A stretch of 43,612 nt of DNA from Oscillospiraceae bacterium. GTDB lineage: Bacteria > Bacillota > Clostridia > Oscillospirales > UBA644. The notes beneath the pieces were generated by a model. The model worked only from the letters and a program-made list of their open reading frames with translations. It was not told the DNA's origin and made no database searches. Numbering within the stretch: position 1 is the stretch's first letter; every line of letters starts with the position of its first letter. Positions 25,240 to 32,977 of this stretch are shown here, piece after piece. The translations under genes and the position numbers were made by a program. Location: the NCBI GenBank assembly GCA_015067385.1, contig SVMP01000002.1, forward strand, positions 1 to 43,612. The letters are read 5' to 3'.

Positions 25240-25752
25240 ATGAAAGCCAATGAGAGAAGAAAAGCAATCGTAAACCTTCTCTTGACAGAAAAAAAACCCA
25301 TCCCGGGCGGCGTTATATCCGAAAAATTCAGCGTTTCAAGACAAATAATAGTTCAGGATATTTCTGTTTTAAAAGCATCGGGATACGATATTCTTTCAAC
25401 ACATCTCGGTTATGTTATTCAAACAACCCCTCTTTCCGAAAGAGTTTTTAAGCTTCATCATACAACCGAACAAACAGAAGATGAGCTTTCTTTGATCGTT
25501 GAAAACGGGGGAACGGTTGTTGACGTATTTGTTTGGCACAAAGCATACGGAAAGATAGAAGCTCCGCTGAACATTTTTTCGCCGCTCCATGTCAAACAGT
25601 TTATCGAAGCCGTAAGAAGCGGAAAATCAACGGAATTGATGAATATAACAGGCGGATACCATTACCACACTGTAAGAGCCGATTCAGAAGAGATCCTTGA
25701 TAAAATAGAAAATGCTTTGAACGAACGCGGTTATATAGCCCCGAGAATATAA
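25240..25752 (+). CDS. niaR: NiaR-type transcriptional repressor of NAD synthesis
   Basis: A 170-residue protein with an N-terminal winged helix-turn-helix (residues about 5-60; ISEKFSVSRQIIVQDISVLKA) and a C-terminal 3H domain. The 3H domain is rich in conserved histidines (KLHHTTEQT, FVWHKAYGKI, PLHVKQF, GGYHYHTV), which bind metal and nicotinic acid in characterised homologues (B. subtilis YrxA/NiaR, T. maritima TM1602). Its place at the end of nadABC, 12 nt behind nadC, supports autoregulation of this operon through the inverted repeat at 22005-22032. A strong terminator follows. Confidence 0.92.
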   Translation: MKANERRKAIVNLLLTEKKPIPGGVISEKFSVSRQIIVQDISVLKASGYDILSTHLGYVIQTTPLSERVFKLHHTTEQTEDELSLIVENGGTVVDVFVWHKAYGKIEAPLNIFSPLHVKQFIEAVRSGKSTELMNITGGYHYHTVRADSEEILDKIENALNERGYIAPRI

Positions 25753-25755
25753 AAT

Positions 25756-25783
25756 AAAAGCCCGATTTTTTTTCGGGCTTTTT
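25756..25783 (+). terminator. Terminator of the nad operon
   Basis: A perfect 10-bp stem AAAAGCCCGA/TCGGGCTTTT (25756-25765 with 25773-25782) ending in a T-run, 4 nt after the niaR stop codon. Confidence 0.9.
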
Positions 25784-25856
25784 GTTAAATCAATATTATA
25801 CTTTCCACCCAAAATTATAACATCAATAAAAATCCTACAATAAAGGAGCATTAAAA

Positions 25857-27839
25857 ATGAACAACAAATATAAGCCGCCTTTTGTCGGCGTCGCGTATTA
25901 TCCGGAAGACTGGGATGAAAGCTGTTTAGAGTACGACATTTCGATGATGAAGAAGGCGGGTTTTAATGTTGCCCGTGTTGCGGAATTTGCATGGACAAAA
26001 ATGGAGAAGACCGAAGGAGTTTTCACGTTCGATTGGCTTCACAGAGTTGTCGATGCGTTGGGTGAAGCAGGCATTGCGACAATACTCTGCACCCCGAGCG
26101 CTACTCCGCCGAGATGGCTTTCCGTTAAACACCCCGATGTTTTTGCCGAAAGCGAGAACGGAGCCGTTCAGAACCACGGCGGAAGAAGACATTGCTGTTC
26201 GAATAATCCGAATTACATAAAATATTCGCTTCGTATCGCGGAAGAAATGGCAAAAGAATTTGCCGACGATGAGAACGTTATCGGCTGGCAGATCGACAAT
26301 GAAATATACACATGGGGCACCGGCTGTTTCTGCGAGACCTGTCAGAAAAAATTTATCGATCGTCTGAAAAACAAATTCGGCGATATTGAAGAGCTCAACG
26401 CACGTTGGGATCTCGGTGCATGGAGCCAGGAATACAACAGTTTTGACGATATTCAGGCACCGAGAAACGCAGGAATCAATCCTCACCACAGAACGGAATG
26501 GGCAACTTTCCAGCAGGAATCGAATATTGAGTTCGTTACCTTGCAGGCGGAAGTTCTCAAAAAATACGTTAAAGTTCCTGTCGGAACTGATATGATGCCT
26601 TTCGGCGGACTAAGCTATCCCGATATGAACAGAAAGCTAGACGTCGTTCAGTTCAACCACTATAACACAGAAGAAAACCTCTGGGAGATCTGCTTCTGGT
26701 TTGACTTTATCCGTACAATAATCGACCGTCCGTTCTGGAACACGGAAACCTCGACCTGCTGGAACGGCGGAACTTCTATCGATCAGACGATCAAGAAAGA
26801 CGGTTTCTGCTACGTTAACTCTTGGCTCCCGTTGGCGCTCGGCGGTGAGGCGAACTTATACTGGCTCTGGCGCACGCATTGGGGCGGACATGAACTGATG
26901 CACGGTTCCGTTCTTGCGACAGACGGACGACCGATGCATATTTTCGACGAAGTGAAGAAAGTATCTGAAAGCTTCAACAAAGCCGCTGATTTTATCAATA
27001 ACACAAAAGTCGAAACAAATGTTGCGATGCATTACACAGCGCTTTCGCATAATATACGTCTGTATCAGAACGTTGTAAACGGCCCTGTTTACGTTAACAT
27101 TCTTAAAGAAAACTTCTACCGTGCACTTTCCGACAGTTCGATCAGACCCGATGTTATAGAATCGGAAACAGATCTCGATAAATATAAAGTTCTTTTCACT
27201 AACCTCTGCATGTCTCTCGAAGACCGCGGAATGGCTGAAAAGATCAGAAAATGGGTCGAAAACGGCGGTATATGGATCGTCGGCCCGATGACGGATATAC
27301 GCAATGCCGATGCCGCAAAATACCCGACAAAACCGTACGGTATGCTCGAAGAAATGCTCGGAATTTATCAGGATTTCGAAATTCCGGACAGACAAAACGA
27401 AATCAAATGCGAACTTTCCGACGGCAGAGTTTTTGAGGGTACGGACTGGCTCGAGCTTTTTACGCCGGACGAAGACACGCTTGCAACCGTCAAATCAGCG
27501 CCTCATTCCGCACTTATCGGCAAAGGCGTTTACACGAAAAAGAAAGTCGGAAAAGGCACCGTCTATTTCCTCGGAACGATCCCGACTTACAATACCGTTA
27601 AAAATATCATAATCCCCGAAGTCATGGCGCTTGCAGGCATTGAGACCGCAGAAAGCAACGATCTTATTATTGCCGACAGAAAAGGCGATGGCATTGAGGG
27701 TAAGATCATCATTGACGTTTCGGGCAAAGGCGGAAGCTACACCCTGCCCTACCCCGCATTCGATATTCTTTCCGAAAAAGAGCTTGACGGAAAGATCGAG
27801 ATCAAACCGTACGACGTTCTCGTTCTCAAAAAGATATAA
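25857..27839 (+). CDS. Beta-galactosidase, glycoside hydrolase family 42
   Basis: A 660-residue retaining galactosidase. The N-terminal barrel (residues about 8-390) has GVAYYPEDW, the acid/base Glu149 in IGWQIDNE, and the nucleophile Glu297 in FWNTETS. Cysteines at 113/114, 157, 159 and 162 (HCC, then CFCETC) match the zinc site of many GH42 enzymes. A trimerisation-type Rossmann domain (about 395-600) and a small C-terminal beta domain follow. There is no signal peptide, so it acts in the cytosol on imported galactosides. No transporter or regulator is adjacent. A GGAG site precedes the ATG. Specificity (lactose versus plant galacto-oligosaccharides) cannot be told. Confidence 0.93.
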   Translation: MNNKYKPPFVGVAYYPEDWDESCLEYDISMMKKAGFNVARVAEFAWTKMEKTEGVFTFDWLHRVVDALGEAGIATILCTPSATPPRWLSVKHPDVFAESENGAVQNHGGRRHCCSNNPNYIKYSLRIAEEMAKEFADDENVIGWQIDNEIYTWGTGCFCETCQKKFIDRLKNKFGDIEELNARWDLGAWSQEYNSFDDIQAPRNAGINPHHRTEWATFQQESNIEFVTLQAEVLKKYVKVPVGTDMMPFGGLSYPDMNRKLDVVQFNHYNTEENLWEICFWFDFIRTIIDRPFWNTETSTCWNGGTSIDQTIKKDGFCYVNSWLPLALGGEANLYWLWRTHWGGHELMHGSVLATDGRPMHIFDEVKKVSESFNKAADFINNTKVETNVAMHYTALSHNIRLYQNVVNGPVYVNILKENFYRALSDSSIRPDVIESETDLDKYKVLFTNLCMSLEDRGMAEKIRKWVENGGIWIVGPMTDIRNADAAKYPTKPYGMLEEMLGIYQDFEIPDRQNEIKCELSDGRVFEGTDWLELFTPDEDTLATVKSAPHSALIGKGVYTKKKVGKGTVYFLGTIPTYNTVKNIIIPEVMALAGIETAESNDLIIADRKGDGIEGKIIIDVSGKGGSYTLPYPAFDILSEKELDGKIEIKPYDVLVLKKI

Positions 27840-27843
27840 AATC

Positions 27844-27875
27844 AAAAGATGGAGAAAAATCTCCATCTTTTTTTT
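27844..27875. terminator. Bidirectional terminator between GH42 and GH99-like genes
   Basis: A 12-bp stem AAAAGATGGAGA/TCTCCATCTTTT (27844-27855 with 27860-27871) with flanking A and T runs, placed between two converging genes. It can end both transcripts. Confidence 0.9.
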
Positions 27876-27876
27876 A

Positions 27877-28983
27877 TTATTCTTCAATAAACACTTTTTT
27901 GATCGCTTCGAGATAGCCGTAACCGTAAACATTATCGGGTTCAAGGTAGCTCGTTTCAGTCCATTCGTTCCAGCTGTTTATCGTTATGAGCGAAACACCG
28001 TTATCGTCGGCATATTTTTTTGCCGAACGGAGAGCTTTTTCAAAATTTTCGGGCGTATTGTTTTTGACGATTCCGCCTCTGAAGCCGAGGAATCTCGGGT
28101 TATTGTCCCAACCGACCGAAACGTGCGGAAAGTACGGTATATGGTATTTATTTTTTATAACATTCCATTCTTTTTCGACATCGGGGAGAATTTCAAGATA
28201 ATCTCGGTCGATATTCGTAAAATGAACGAACTGATAATGCGTAAGCGACGAAAAGCCCATGCTTTCGACGATCTCGGCATCAGTTTTCATGATATTTCCG
28301 TCAACGCCTGTTACGTTTGCGGAATTTTGGTTCCAGCAGACAAACTGAAAATGAACGCCTGCAAGCCCTGCGGCTTTCGCCTCTTGTTCAAGCCATTTCA
28401 TAGATTTCACAGCGCCGTCAATACCGCCGAGACCGACGACGAAATTGCGGAAATCGTAAATACTGACAACGGGTTTGCCGTCGATCTTATAATAATTTTC
28501 TTTTGTGAAATATTTTTCTATCCAACGTTTGCCGATGATCTCGAACTGTTCGGGCGAAACGGCACCTTTCCATATCGTCTGATTGTTGAACTTATCGGAG
28601 TTGCGGATATCCCAAAGATAGTTAGCATCGTGGTTTGCCCACATGATATAAAATTTCATCTTATCGCAGTTCGGAGCTTTCAAAAAGCCGTCATTAAGGC
28701 AATTTTCGAGGAACGGCGCATTATCGTACCAATACCAATCATAGATAAAAACGTTTACGCCGTGCGCTGTCGCCGCCTCAATTTGCGCAGACATAACGTA
28801 CGGATCGGCTTCGTTGACATAACCCCAAAGCGGTTTTCTGTTCCAGAAATAGCCGTTCTGCTTCGGTGCGGAGTTTTTGACGGTCTGCCATTCGCCTATG
28901 CCTTCGGGCCAGAATAATCTCGTTCTCGGCTCGTCCCCGGTATATGCAGGCCAGATATATGCGGCAATATCGTTTTTTTTCAT
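27877..28983 (-). CDS. GH99/WbsX-like glycoside hydrolase family protein
   Basis: A 368-residue protein of the WbsX / GH99-like group (PF14307 type). It starts with AAYIWPAYTGDEPRTRLFWPEG and has VFIYDWYWYDN near 80 and FYIMWANHD near 113. It ends with the family hallmark INSWNEWTETSYLEPD. Characterised relatives act on mannose-containing or O-antigen-type glycans, as hydrolases or in rhamnan/glycan remodelling; the exact reaction is unknown here. ATG at 28983 was chosen over an upstream GTG because AAGGAG lies 11-12 nt ahead and family homology begins just after it. There is no signal peptide. It faces the GH42 gene across a shared terminator, but they are not co-transcribed. Confidence 0.82.
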   Translation of the reverse strand: MKKNDIAAYIWPAYTGDEPRTRLFWPEGIGEWQTVKNSAPKQNGYFWNRKPLWGYVNEADPYVMSAQIEAATAHGVNVFIYDWYWYDNAPFLENCLNDGFLKAPNCDKMKFYIMWANHDANYLWDIRNSDKFNNQTIWKGAVSPEQFEIIGKRWIEKYFTKENYYKIDGKPVVSIYDFRNFVVGLGGIDGAVKSMKWLEQEAKAAGLAGVHFQFVCWNQNSANVTGVDGNIMKTDAEIVESMGFSSLTHYQFVHFTNIDRDYLEILPDVEKEWNVIKNKYHIPYFPHVSVGWDNNPRFLGFRGGIVKNNTPENFEKALRSAKKYADDNGVSLITINSWNEWTETSYLEPDNVYGYGYLEAIKKVFIEE

Positions 28984-29010
28984 TTGTATCGGCACTCCTT
29001 TTAAAATTAT

Positions 29011-29331
29011 TTATCCCCCGATGCTTGTCTGACGGAAATACGCATCGACAGCGCTGTCACCGTCAAAAACAACGAAAAAAGTATCGTGGATATAGCTCGG
29101 GTCAAAAATATTATCATCGTAATTAACATAATACGCTCCGAGGGCTTCGCCCTCATCAGAGATAAATTCACGGTCGAATTCGCCGTATTTCTCTTCGATC
29201 TCGGCGCGCGTCTTGCCGACGATCCATTCACTGTCGTAAAGCTCGGAGATGTTGGTTTCAGCATAATGTTTTTCGCAGGCGCAAAGAGAGAGGTATAATG
29301 TTAAAACAAAAATAATGACAGGGCTTTTCAT
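29011..29331 (-). CDS. Small predicted lipoprotein, function unknown
   Basis: A 106-residue protein with a short hydrophobic signal (residues about 4-17) ending in a lipobox-like LCAC, so Cys19 would be lipidated and the protein anchored to the outer face of the membrane. The mature part is acidic and contains WIVGKTRAEIEEKYGEFD, a pattern resembling small BamE/SmpA-like lipoproteins of Firmicutes, but the match is weak. AAGGTGG precedes the ATG. It lies between the GH99-like gene and a terminated hypothetical gene. Function not assigned. Confidence 0.7.
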   Translation of the reverse strand: MKSPVIIFVLTLYLSLCACEKHYAETNISELYDSEWIVGKTRAEIEEKYGEFDREFISDEGEALGAYYVNYDDNIFDPSYIHDTFFVVFDGDSAVDAYFRQTSIGG

Positions 29332-29348
29332 GATACCACCTTATTTAC

Positions 29349-29378
29349 AAAAAGACCGAGCATAAACTCGGTCTTAAA
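29349..29378 (-). terminator. Terminator of the 29.4-30.0 kb gene
   Basis: A perfect 9-bp stem AAGACCGAG/CTCGGTCTT (29352-29360 with 29367-29375). Read on the minus strand it ends in a T-run (29349-29353 are As on the plus strand). Confidence 0.85.
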
Positions 29379-29389
29379 ATATTTTATGG

Positions 29390-29974
29390 TTATTCTTTAT
29401 AGATTCGATCTACAACCTGAGAAATTTTCTCGGCAATTTCAGGTAGCTTATCAAGCTGCGAAATATCACCGGAATCAGATGAAGTAAAATCCTTAACTAT
29501 ACAATCAAAGATATGTCCGACTCTTTCTTCTTTTCGAAATTTATCGCCGCGGTAATCTTCATACATTTTGCGATAAAACTCAAGCATTATCCTCATAGTC
29601 TCTTCTCTCATCGCAAAAACACTACAGATAGGTTCAATCTGAGAAGAAATATCTTTACGGTTTTCCTCGTCATCACCACGAATAATACAAAAAGCATCGC
29701 CAAGACGAAAAAGAGAAGTATGGTGATTTTCGGTAAGCTGATTCTGAAGCATCACAATTTGGTCGAAAATTTCTTTTGCTGTAAGGTTATTGTTATTTAT
29801 ATTGTTTTCCATTTGATTATCCTCCAAAAATATATCCGGAGGGCACGCAAGGCATATTTTATTTTCGTCAATGAAGCGTGCCCTGCCGTTTTTAACAAGA
29901 CCTTTCGCCCTTTTCGGGTAGGTCGCTCCATATTCATTTCCTTGCTCATCAACAACAATAACGTTTTTTATCAT
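29390..29974 (-). CDS. Unrecognised clostridial protein with basic N-terminal domain
   Basis: A 194-residue cytosolic protein that I cannot assign. Residues 1-50 form a compact module: IVVDEQGNEYGATYPKRAKG, then LVKNGRARFIDENKICL and ACPP. It looks like a small beta-rich basic domain, possibly nucleic-acid-binding, and faintly recalls the arginine-rich RRXRR-type motif (VVD...P.RA..L...GRA). Residues about 62-194 are mostly alpha-helical and acidic (AKEIFDQIVMLQNQLTEN, EETMRIMLEFYRKMYEDYRG). A linker of Asn residues (NNINNNN) separates the two. It has its own perfect promoter and an unusual 80-nt leader. Codon use is like its neighbours. Confidence 0.7.
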   Translation of the reverse strand: MIKNVIVVDEQGNEYGATYPKRAKGLVKNGRARFIDENKICLACPPDIFLEDNQMENNINNNNLTAKEIFDQIVMLQNQLTENHHTSLFRLGDAFCIIRGDDEENRKDISSQIEPICSVFAMREETMRIMLEFYRKMYEDYRGDKFRKEERVGHIFDCIVKDFTSSDSGDISQLDKLPEIAEKISQVVDRIYKE

Positions 29975-30090
29975 GGGTGTCTCCCCCTTTGTTTTGATTT
30001 GCGATATGTGAATTTCCGTTTTTTGTTATGGGTGTCATCCCCATTTCACATCTATAAAAATATTATACAATATAAATCAACGTTTGTCAA
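29975..30090 (-). promoter_or_regulatory. Promoter and structured leader of the 29.4-30.0 kb gene
   Basis: On the minus strand, TTGACA (30085-30090) and TATAAT (30062-30067) are 17 nt apart. The following leader of about 80 nt contains GGGGATGACACCCATAAC. This closely duplicates the ribosome-site/start region GGGGGAGACACCCATGAT of the gene itself. The leader also has complementary segments, ATGTGAA and TTCACAT, that could form a stem around the first copy. Confidence 0.7.
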
Positions 30091-30098
30091 GCGTTTTT

Positions 30099-30947
30099 TT
30101 ATTCTTCGATCATGCGTTTTAACTGTTTTGCGGATTCGACGGTAAGCTTTTCGTAAGCCGAAATGACTTCGGGAGACATCTTTTTCGGGTCAGGGTTATT
30201 ACACTCCAAAGACAGAACGCCGTCAAAACCGACTTCTGCGAGAGCTTTCGTAAACGCAGACCAATCGATAGTACCGAGAAAAGGTATAAAGTGTCCGTCT
30301 GCGGAATATTTGTTGTCATGCACATGCAAAACTTTAAGATACGGCGCTGAAAGACGCACATTTTCGGCGATATCATCGTTCAGACAATTACAATGACCGG
30401 TATCAAGGCAGATGCCTGCAAACGGAGAATTTACCTTTTTAACAGCTTCTGCGATATATTTCATCTTTGAAATACGTTGTGCGCCGAACGGCATATTTTC
30501 AAGGCATACGGTAACATCATATTTTTCACATTCGATCAAAAGCTCTCGAATGAGCTCGACCGTCAGATTCTCGGCATAATCGGGATCGGTATCACGTCCC
30601 CAGCCGAACGGCATCTGCGGATGAATTACAAGATTTTTGCAGCCCAGAAGATAGCAGGCATAGACCGCGCGGTGCATACAGTCCCAGCCGATCGCCCTGC
30701 TCTCCTCGGTTTTATCATCGGTAGGCCATGGACCATGTACCTGCGAAATGATAAGACCGTTTTTTTCAGCCGCCTCACGAACTTCCTTGCAATGAGCCTT
30801 CATTGCTTCGACATTTTTATAATAATCAAGATTTATATTTTCAAGACTGTGATCGACAGCTTCATATCCGAGAGAACGTAAATGAGAAAAACGTTCATCC
30901 CATGTTGAAAAATAATTTGCCGCATTACTGCAAATACCGATTTTCAT
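30099..30947 (-). CDS. Sugar phosphate isomerase/epimerase (xylose isomerase-like TIM barrel)
   Basis: A 282-residue protein of the AP_endonuc_2 / xylose-isomerase-like barrel superfamily. Metal-ligand segments in order are VCLENMPFGAQ, GICLDTGHCNCLND, LKVLHVHDNKYSADGH and VLSLECNNPDP. These give the Glu-Asp-His-Glu set of the hydroxypyruvate isomerase/inosose-type enzymes. IGICSNAANYF at the start is the first strand. Substrate cannot be deduced. It is 20 nt downstream of the metallophosphoesterase gene on the same strand, so probably one transcript. Confidence 0.85.
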   Translation of the reverse strand: MKIGICSNAANYFSTWDERFSHLRSLGYEAVDHSLENINLDYYKNVEAMKAHCKEVREAAEKNGLIISQVHGPWPTDDKTEESRAIGWDCMHRAVYACYLLGCKNLVIHPQMPFGWGRDTDPDYAENLTVELIRELLIECEKYDVTVCLENMPFGAQRISKMKYIAEAVKKVNSPFAGICLDTGHCNCLNDDIAENVRLSAPYLKVLHVHDNKYSADGHFIPFLGTIDWSAFTKALAEVGFDGVLSLECNNPDPKKMSPEVISAYEKLTVESAKQLKRMIEE

Positions 30948-30967
30948 AATATTCGACTTATCTCCTA

Positions 30968-31801
30968 TTACTCGCCTATTTCGTAGCGGTTTACATTGCC
31001 GAGAAGTCCCTGAGTTGAGACGTACTGCGTAAGACCGGGAGCGATCTCGCTGTTGTTTGCAAAATGAAGATGACCGGCAAAGACTGCGATGATCTTATCC
31101 GCATTTTGTTTGAGTATTTCAATAAATTCGAGCGTTTCGGCAGAGGCAAAATCGTGATTAAGTCTGAAATATTCGCCGCAATTAATAAGCTTTTCTTTAT
31201 TACCCTCGGTCATGACGGGAATATGCATCGCAATTATCATAGGCTTAGACTGCGATAAAATTTCTTTGAGACGGTCGATCTGATATGATGTTATCCGACG
31301 TTCGGAATCATCGAAGCCGACGAGCAACATATCGCCGAGGTCGAGTATCTGAACAGGGTCTTTGATAGAAGAATAGATATATCCATCGGGGATATCTTCG
31401 GCTTTATCGTGATTGCCGCAGACTGCAAGGAACGGAACTTTCGCATTTTTAAGGTCGGCATCGATCTTTCGCATATTGGCACCGTTTATATAATCGCAGA
31501 TATCGCCTGTCATAACGAGAGCATCGCCGCTTTCGGCAAGAGAAACAAGATTGGAAAAATGTTCACCCGTACTTAACTGAAGGTCATCGGCGTAGCTTTC
31601 ATCATTGTTTTTAGCAAACATAATACGCCCTTTTTCCCAAGAACCTGTTGACACTTTTGCTTTCAAGGTTTCTTCTTCATCGGAAAGATCATCATATTCA
31701 GTCAAATGAACATCGCTGAAATGATAGATTATTTTCTTTTTAATTCCGTTTACGGGAATGGTGTAGTTATGGATAAGCATACCGTTATTGTTTTCCGTCA
31801 T
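30968..31801 (-). CDS. Calcineurin-like metallophosphoesterase
   Basis: A 277-residue cytosolic phosphoesterase. The five metal motifs are present in order: FSDVHL (residues about 29-34), VMTGDICDY, VCGNHDKAED, IAMHIPV and FAGHLHFAN. The arrangement fits the GpdQ/CpdA-like branch, which hydrolyses cyclic nucleotides or phosphodiesters. There is no signal peptide. An AAGGTGA site precedes ATG 31801. It lies between two genes of the same orientation with short gaps. The substrate is not evident. Confidence 0.88.
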   Translation of the reverse strand: MTENNNGMLIHNYTIPVNGIKKKIIYHFSDVHLTEYDDLSDEEETLKAKVSTGSWEKGRIMFAKNNDESYADDLQLSTGEHFSNLVSLAESGDALVMTGDICDYINGANMRKIDADLKNAKVPFLAVCGNHDKAEDIPDGYIYSSIKDPVQILDLGDMLLVGFDDSERRITSYQIDRLKEILSQSKPMIIAMHIPVMTEGNKEKLINCGEYFRLNHDFASAETLEFIEILKQNADKIIAVFAGHLHFANNSEIAPGLTQYVSTQGLLGNVNRYEIGE

Positions 31802-31826
31802 TAATAGTCACCTTCAAAAATATTGT

Positions 31827-32417
31827 TTATAATAGATTATATTTATTGAGTATTTGTGCTTCTTCCCAATATCGAGGAAATTTTTTGCGAATAAATTCCA
31901 AGCTGGGATGATCCGAATCATCCAGTAAATTATGATGTTTAATAAAACGTGTGATATGACCGCGAATTATATCTTTTCGCCATTGAGGTAAATCTTCATA
32001 GCGTTCATAAACAAATTTCCCATTTTCAGAATAGGATAAAATATGTTCATAAACGTCTTCTATATACTCAAACGAAGTAATCGGAACAACTTTATTCGAA
32101 GTCGCACAAGTATTAATATGAGTTTCCGAATTCAGGGAACAATCCCCATCACATTCATATATATAACCGTCGACACCCTTATAAAGATACTCAAGAGCAT
32201 TGGGGAACATTTCCTGAAAAACAATAGTTCCGTCAGAGCGAATATCTATCATTGGCATTTTTATTTTTCCGAGACGTTTTACATCCCAAATGTAATGTAA
32301 AGCCAATTGTCTGCTGGTGGTAAGATAAACAAGAGGATCCTTTATATACGCATTGACTGCATAATCAGGACATAATTCTGTTAATCCTTTGACCGTCGAA
32401 CCATGATAGAATTTCAT
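31827..32417 (-). CDS. Unrecognised protein with ADP-ribosyltransferase-like N-terminus
   Basis: A 196-residue cytosolic protein. ATG at 32417 was chosen because GGGAGG lies 7 nt upstream and the sequence MKFYHGST is a typical start; a longer frame to 32483 has no ribosome site. The segments FYHGS near residue 3, then VYLTTSRQLALHYIWD near 34, resemble the H-[GS] and Y-x-T/S strands of small ADP-ribosyltransferase-fold proteins, but no catalytic Glu can be placed with confidence. The C-terminal half has a basic helix-rich section (PQWRKDIIRGHITRFIKHH). Function unknown; the fold suggestion is weak inference. Confidence 0.6.
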   Translation of the reverse strand: MKFYHGSTVKGLTELCPDYAVNAYIKDPLVYLTTSRQLALHYIWDVKRLGKIKMPMIDIRSDGTIVFQEMFPNALEYLYKGVDGYIYECDGDCSLNSETHINTCATSNKVVPITSFEYIEDVYEHILSYSENGKFVYERYEDLPQWRKDIIRGHITRFIKHHNLLDDSDHPSLEFIRKKFPRYWEEAQILNKYNLL

Positions 32418-32486
32418 ATTTGTACCTCCCGAGGATAGAATTTTGGTTAATATAAATATATCACACCAAAACACAAAAAACAAGAC

Positions 32487-32515
32487 TTGTAATTTGTATT
32501 TATTTATGGTATAAT
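32487..32515 (+). promoter_or_regulatory. Promoter of a candidate small RNA
   Basis: TTGTAA (32487-32492), 17-nt spacer, TATAAT (32510-32515). It points into an intergenic space with no credible ORF but with a terminator about 90 nt downstream. Confidence 0.65.
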
Positions 32516-32520
32516 ATTAA

Positions 32521-32613
32521 TGTACCAAAACTCTTGTAGGAGTAATCTCATAACACAAATTCTATAATAGTGTCTTTATTTTCCGGAAGCCGAAAAGGTT
32601 TTCGGATTTTTTT
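32521..32613 (+). ncRNA. Candidate intergenic small RNA of about 90 nt
   Basis: A promoter at 32487-32515 and a terminator at 32587-32613 enclose about 90 nt with no usable ORF; the only ATG (32518) opens a 15-codon frame without a ribosome site. The terminator is CCGAAA-aggt-TTTCGG (32590-32605) followed by seven Ts. An overlapping alternative pairing uses TCCGGAA just upstream. It resembles no RNA family I know. It is divergent from the gene at 31827-32417, so it could also be a short 5' antisense or leader RNA. Confidence 0.5.
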
Positions 32614-32645
32614 AATTATAACACATAATTTTCTGTTTGGCAAGT

Positions 32646-32673
32646 AAAAAAATCAAGTCTTACGACTTGATTT
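32646..32673 (-). terminator. Minus-strand terminator beyond the second array
   Basis: A perfect 10-bp stem AAATCAAGTC/GACTTGATTT (32650-32659 with 32664-32673). Read on the minus strand it is followed by seven Ts. It lies downstream of the tRNA genes and the second repeat array, implying that some minus-strand transcripts cross the array and end here. Confidence 0.75.
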
Positions 32674-32803
32674 GATTTTGTATATATGCTAAAAAATTTT
32701 TCATCAATTTTACATAAAACCTTGCGAAGCGGTTTTGTGAAAGGGTTATAAAAAGATATTTTTACTGTTTTTGCGTATGAATTCGAATTTTCGAATAGTT
32801 TTT

Positions 32804-32974
32804 AGTGATATTCTGTCTTTGACAGAGTGATATTTTCTCTTCGAGAAAGTGATATTGAAACCTTACGGTTTCAGTAATATTATATTCGCCTTAAAACTCG
32901 CGAAGCGAATATCACTTGAACTTTAGTTCAAATATAACTGCGTAGCAATAACACTCGCCGCATGCGAATATAAC
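32804..32974. repeat. Palindromic tag-hairpin array, copy 2
   Basis: Tags GTGATAT at 32805, 32827 and 32849 and GTAATAT at 32874 are followed by ATATCAC at 32909, ATATAAC at 32932, ATAACAC at 32948 and ATATAAC at 32968. Between tags lie different hairpins: TCTGTC-ttt-GACAGA, TTTCTC-ttc-GAGAAA, TGAAACC-ttac-GGTTTCA, a central ATATTCGC/GCGAATAT stem (32882-32889 with 32905-32912), TTGAAC-ttta-GTTCAA and TCGC-cgcat-GCGA. Four forward and four reverse tags make an imperfect palindrome with the same design as copy 1 but unrelated arm sequences. It lies between the candidate small RNA and the tRNA-Tyr terminator. The 190 nt before it (32614-32803) hold further hairpins but no gene. Confidence 0.85.
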
Positions 32975-32977
32975 TGA

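Noticed and set aside
27631..28917. Long plus-strand ORF of 428 codons opposite the GH99-like gene
   Set aside because: It is a shadow of the minus-strand gene, whose protein has clear family motifs. The plus-strand product is rich in Phe/Ile/Arg with no recognisable domain or ribosome site.
29500..30145. Plus-strand ORF of 210 codons across 29.5-30.1 kb
   Set aside because: It spans the promoter and coding region of the minus-strand gene and shows no domain or ribosome site.
32518..32565. 15-codon ORF starting ATGTACCAA after the candidate small-RNA promoter
   Set aside because: It has no ribosome site, the start lies at or before the expected transcription start, and it has no amino-acid bias suggesting a leader peptide.
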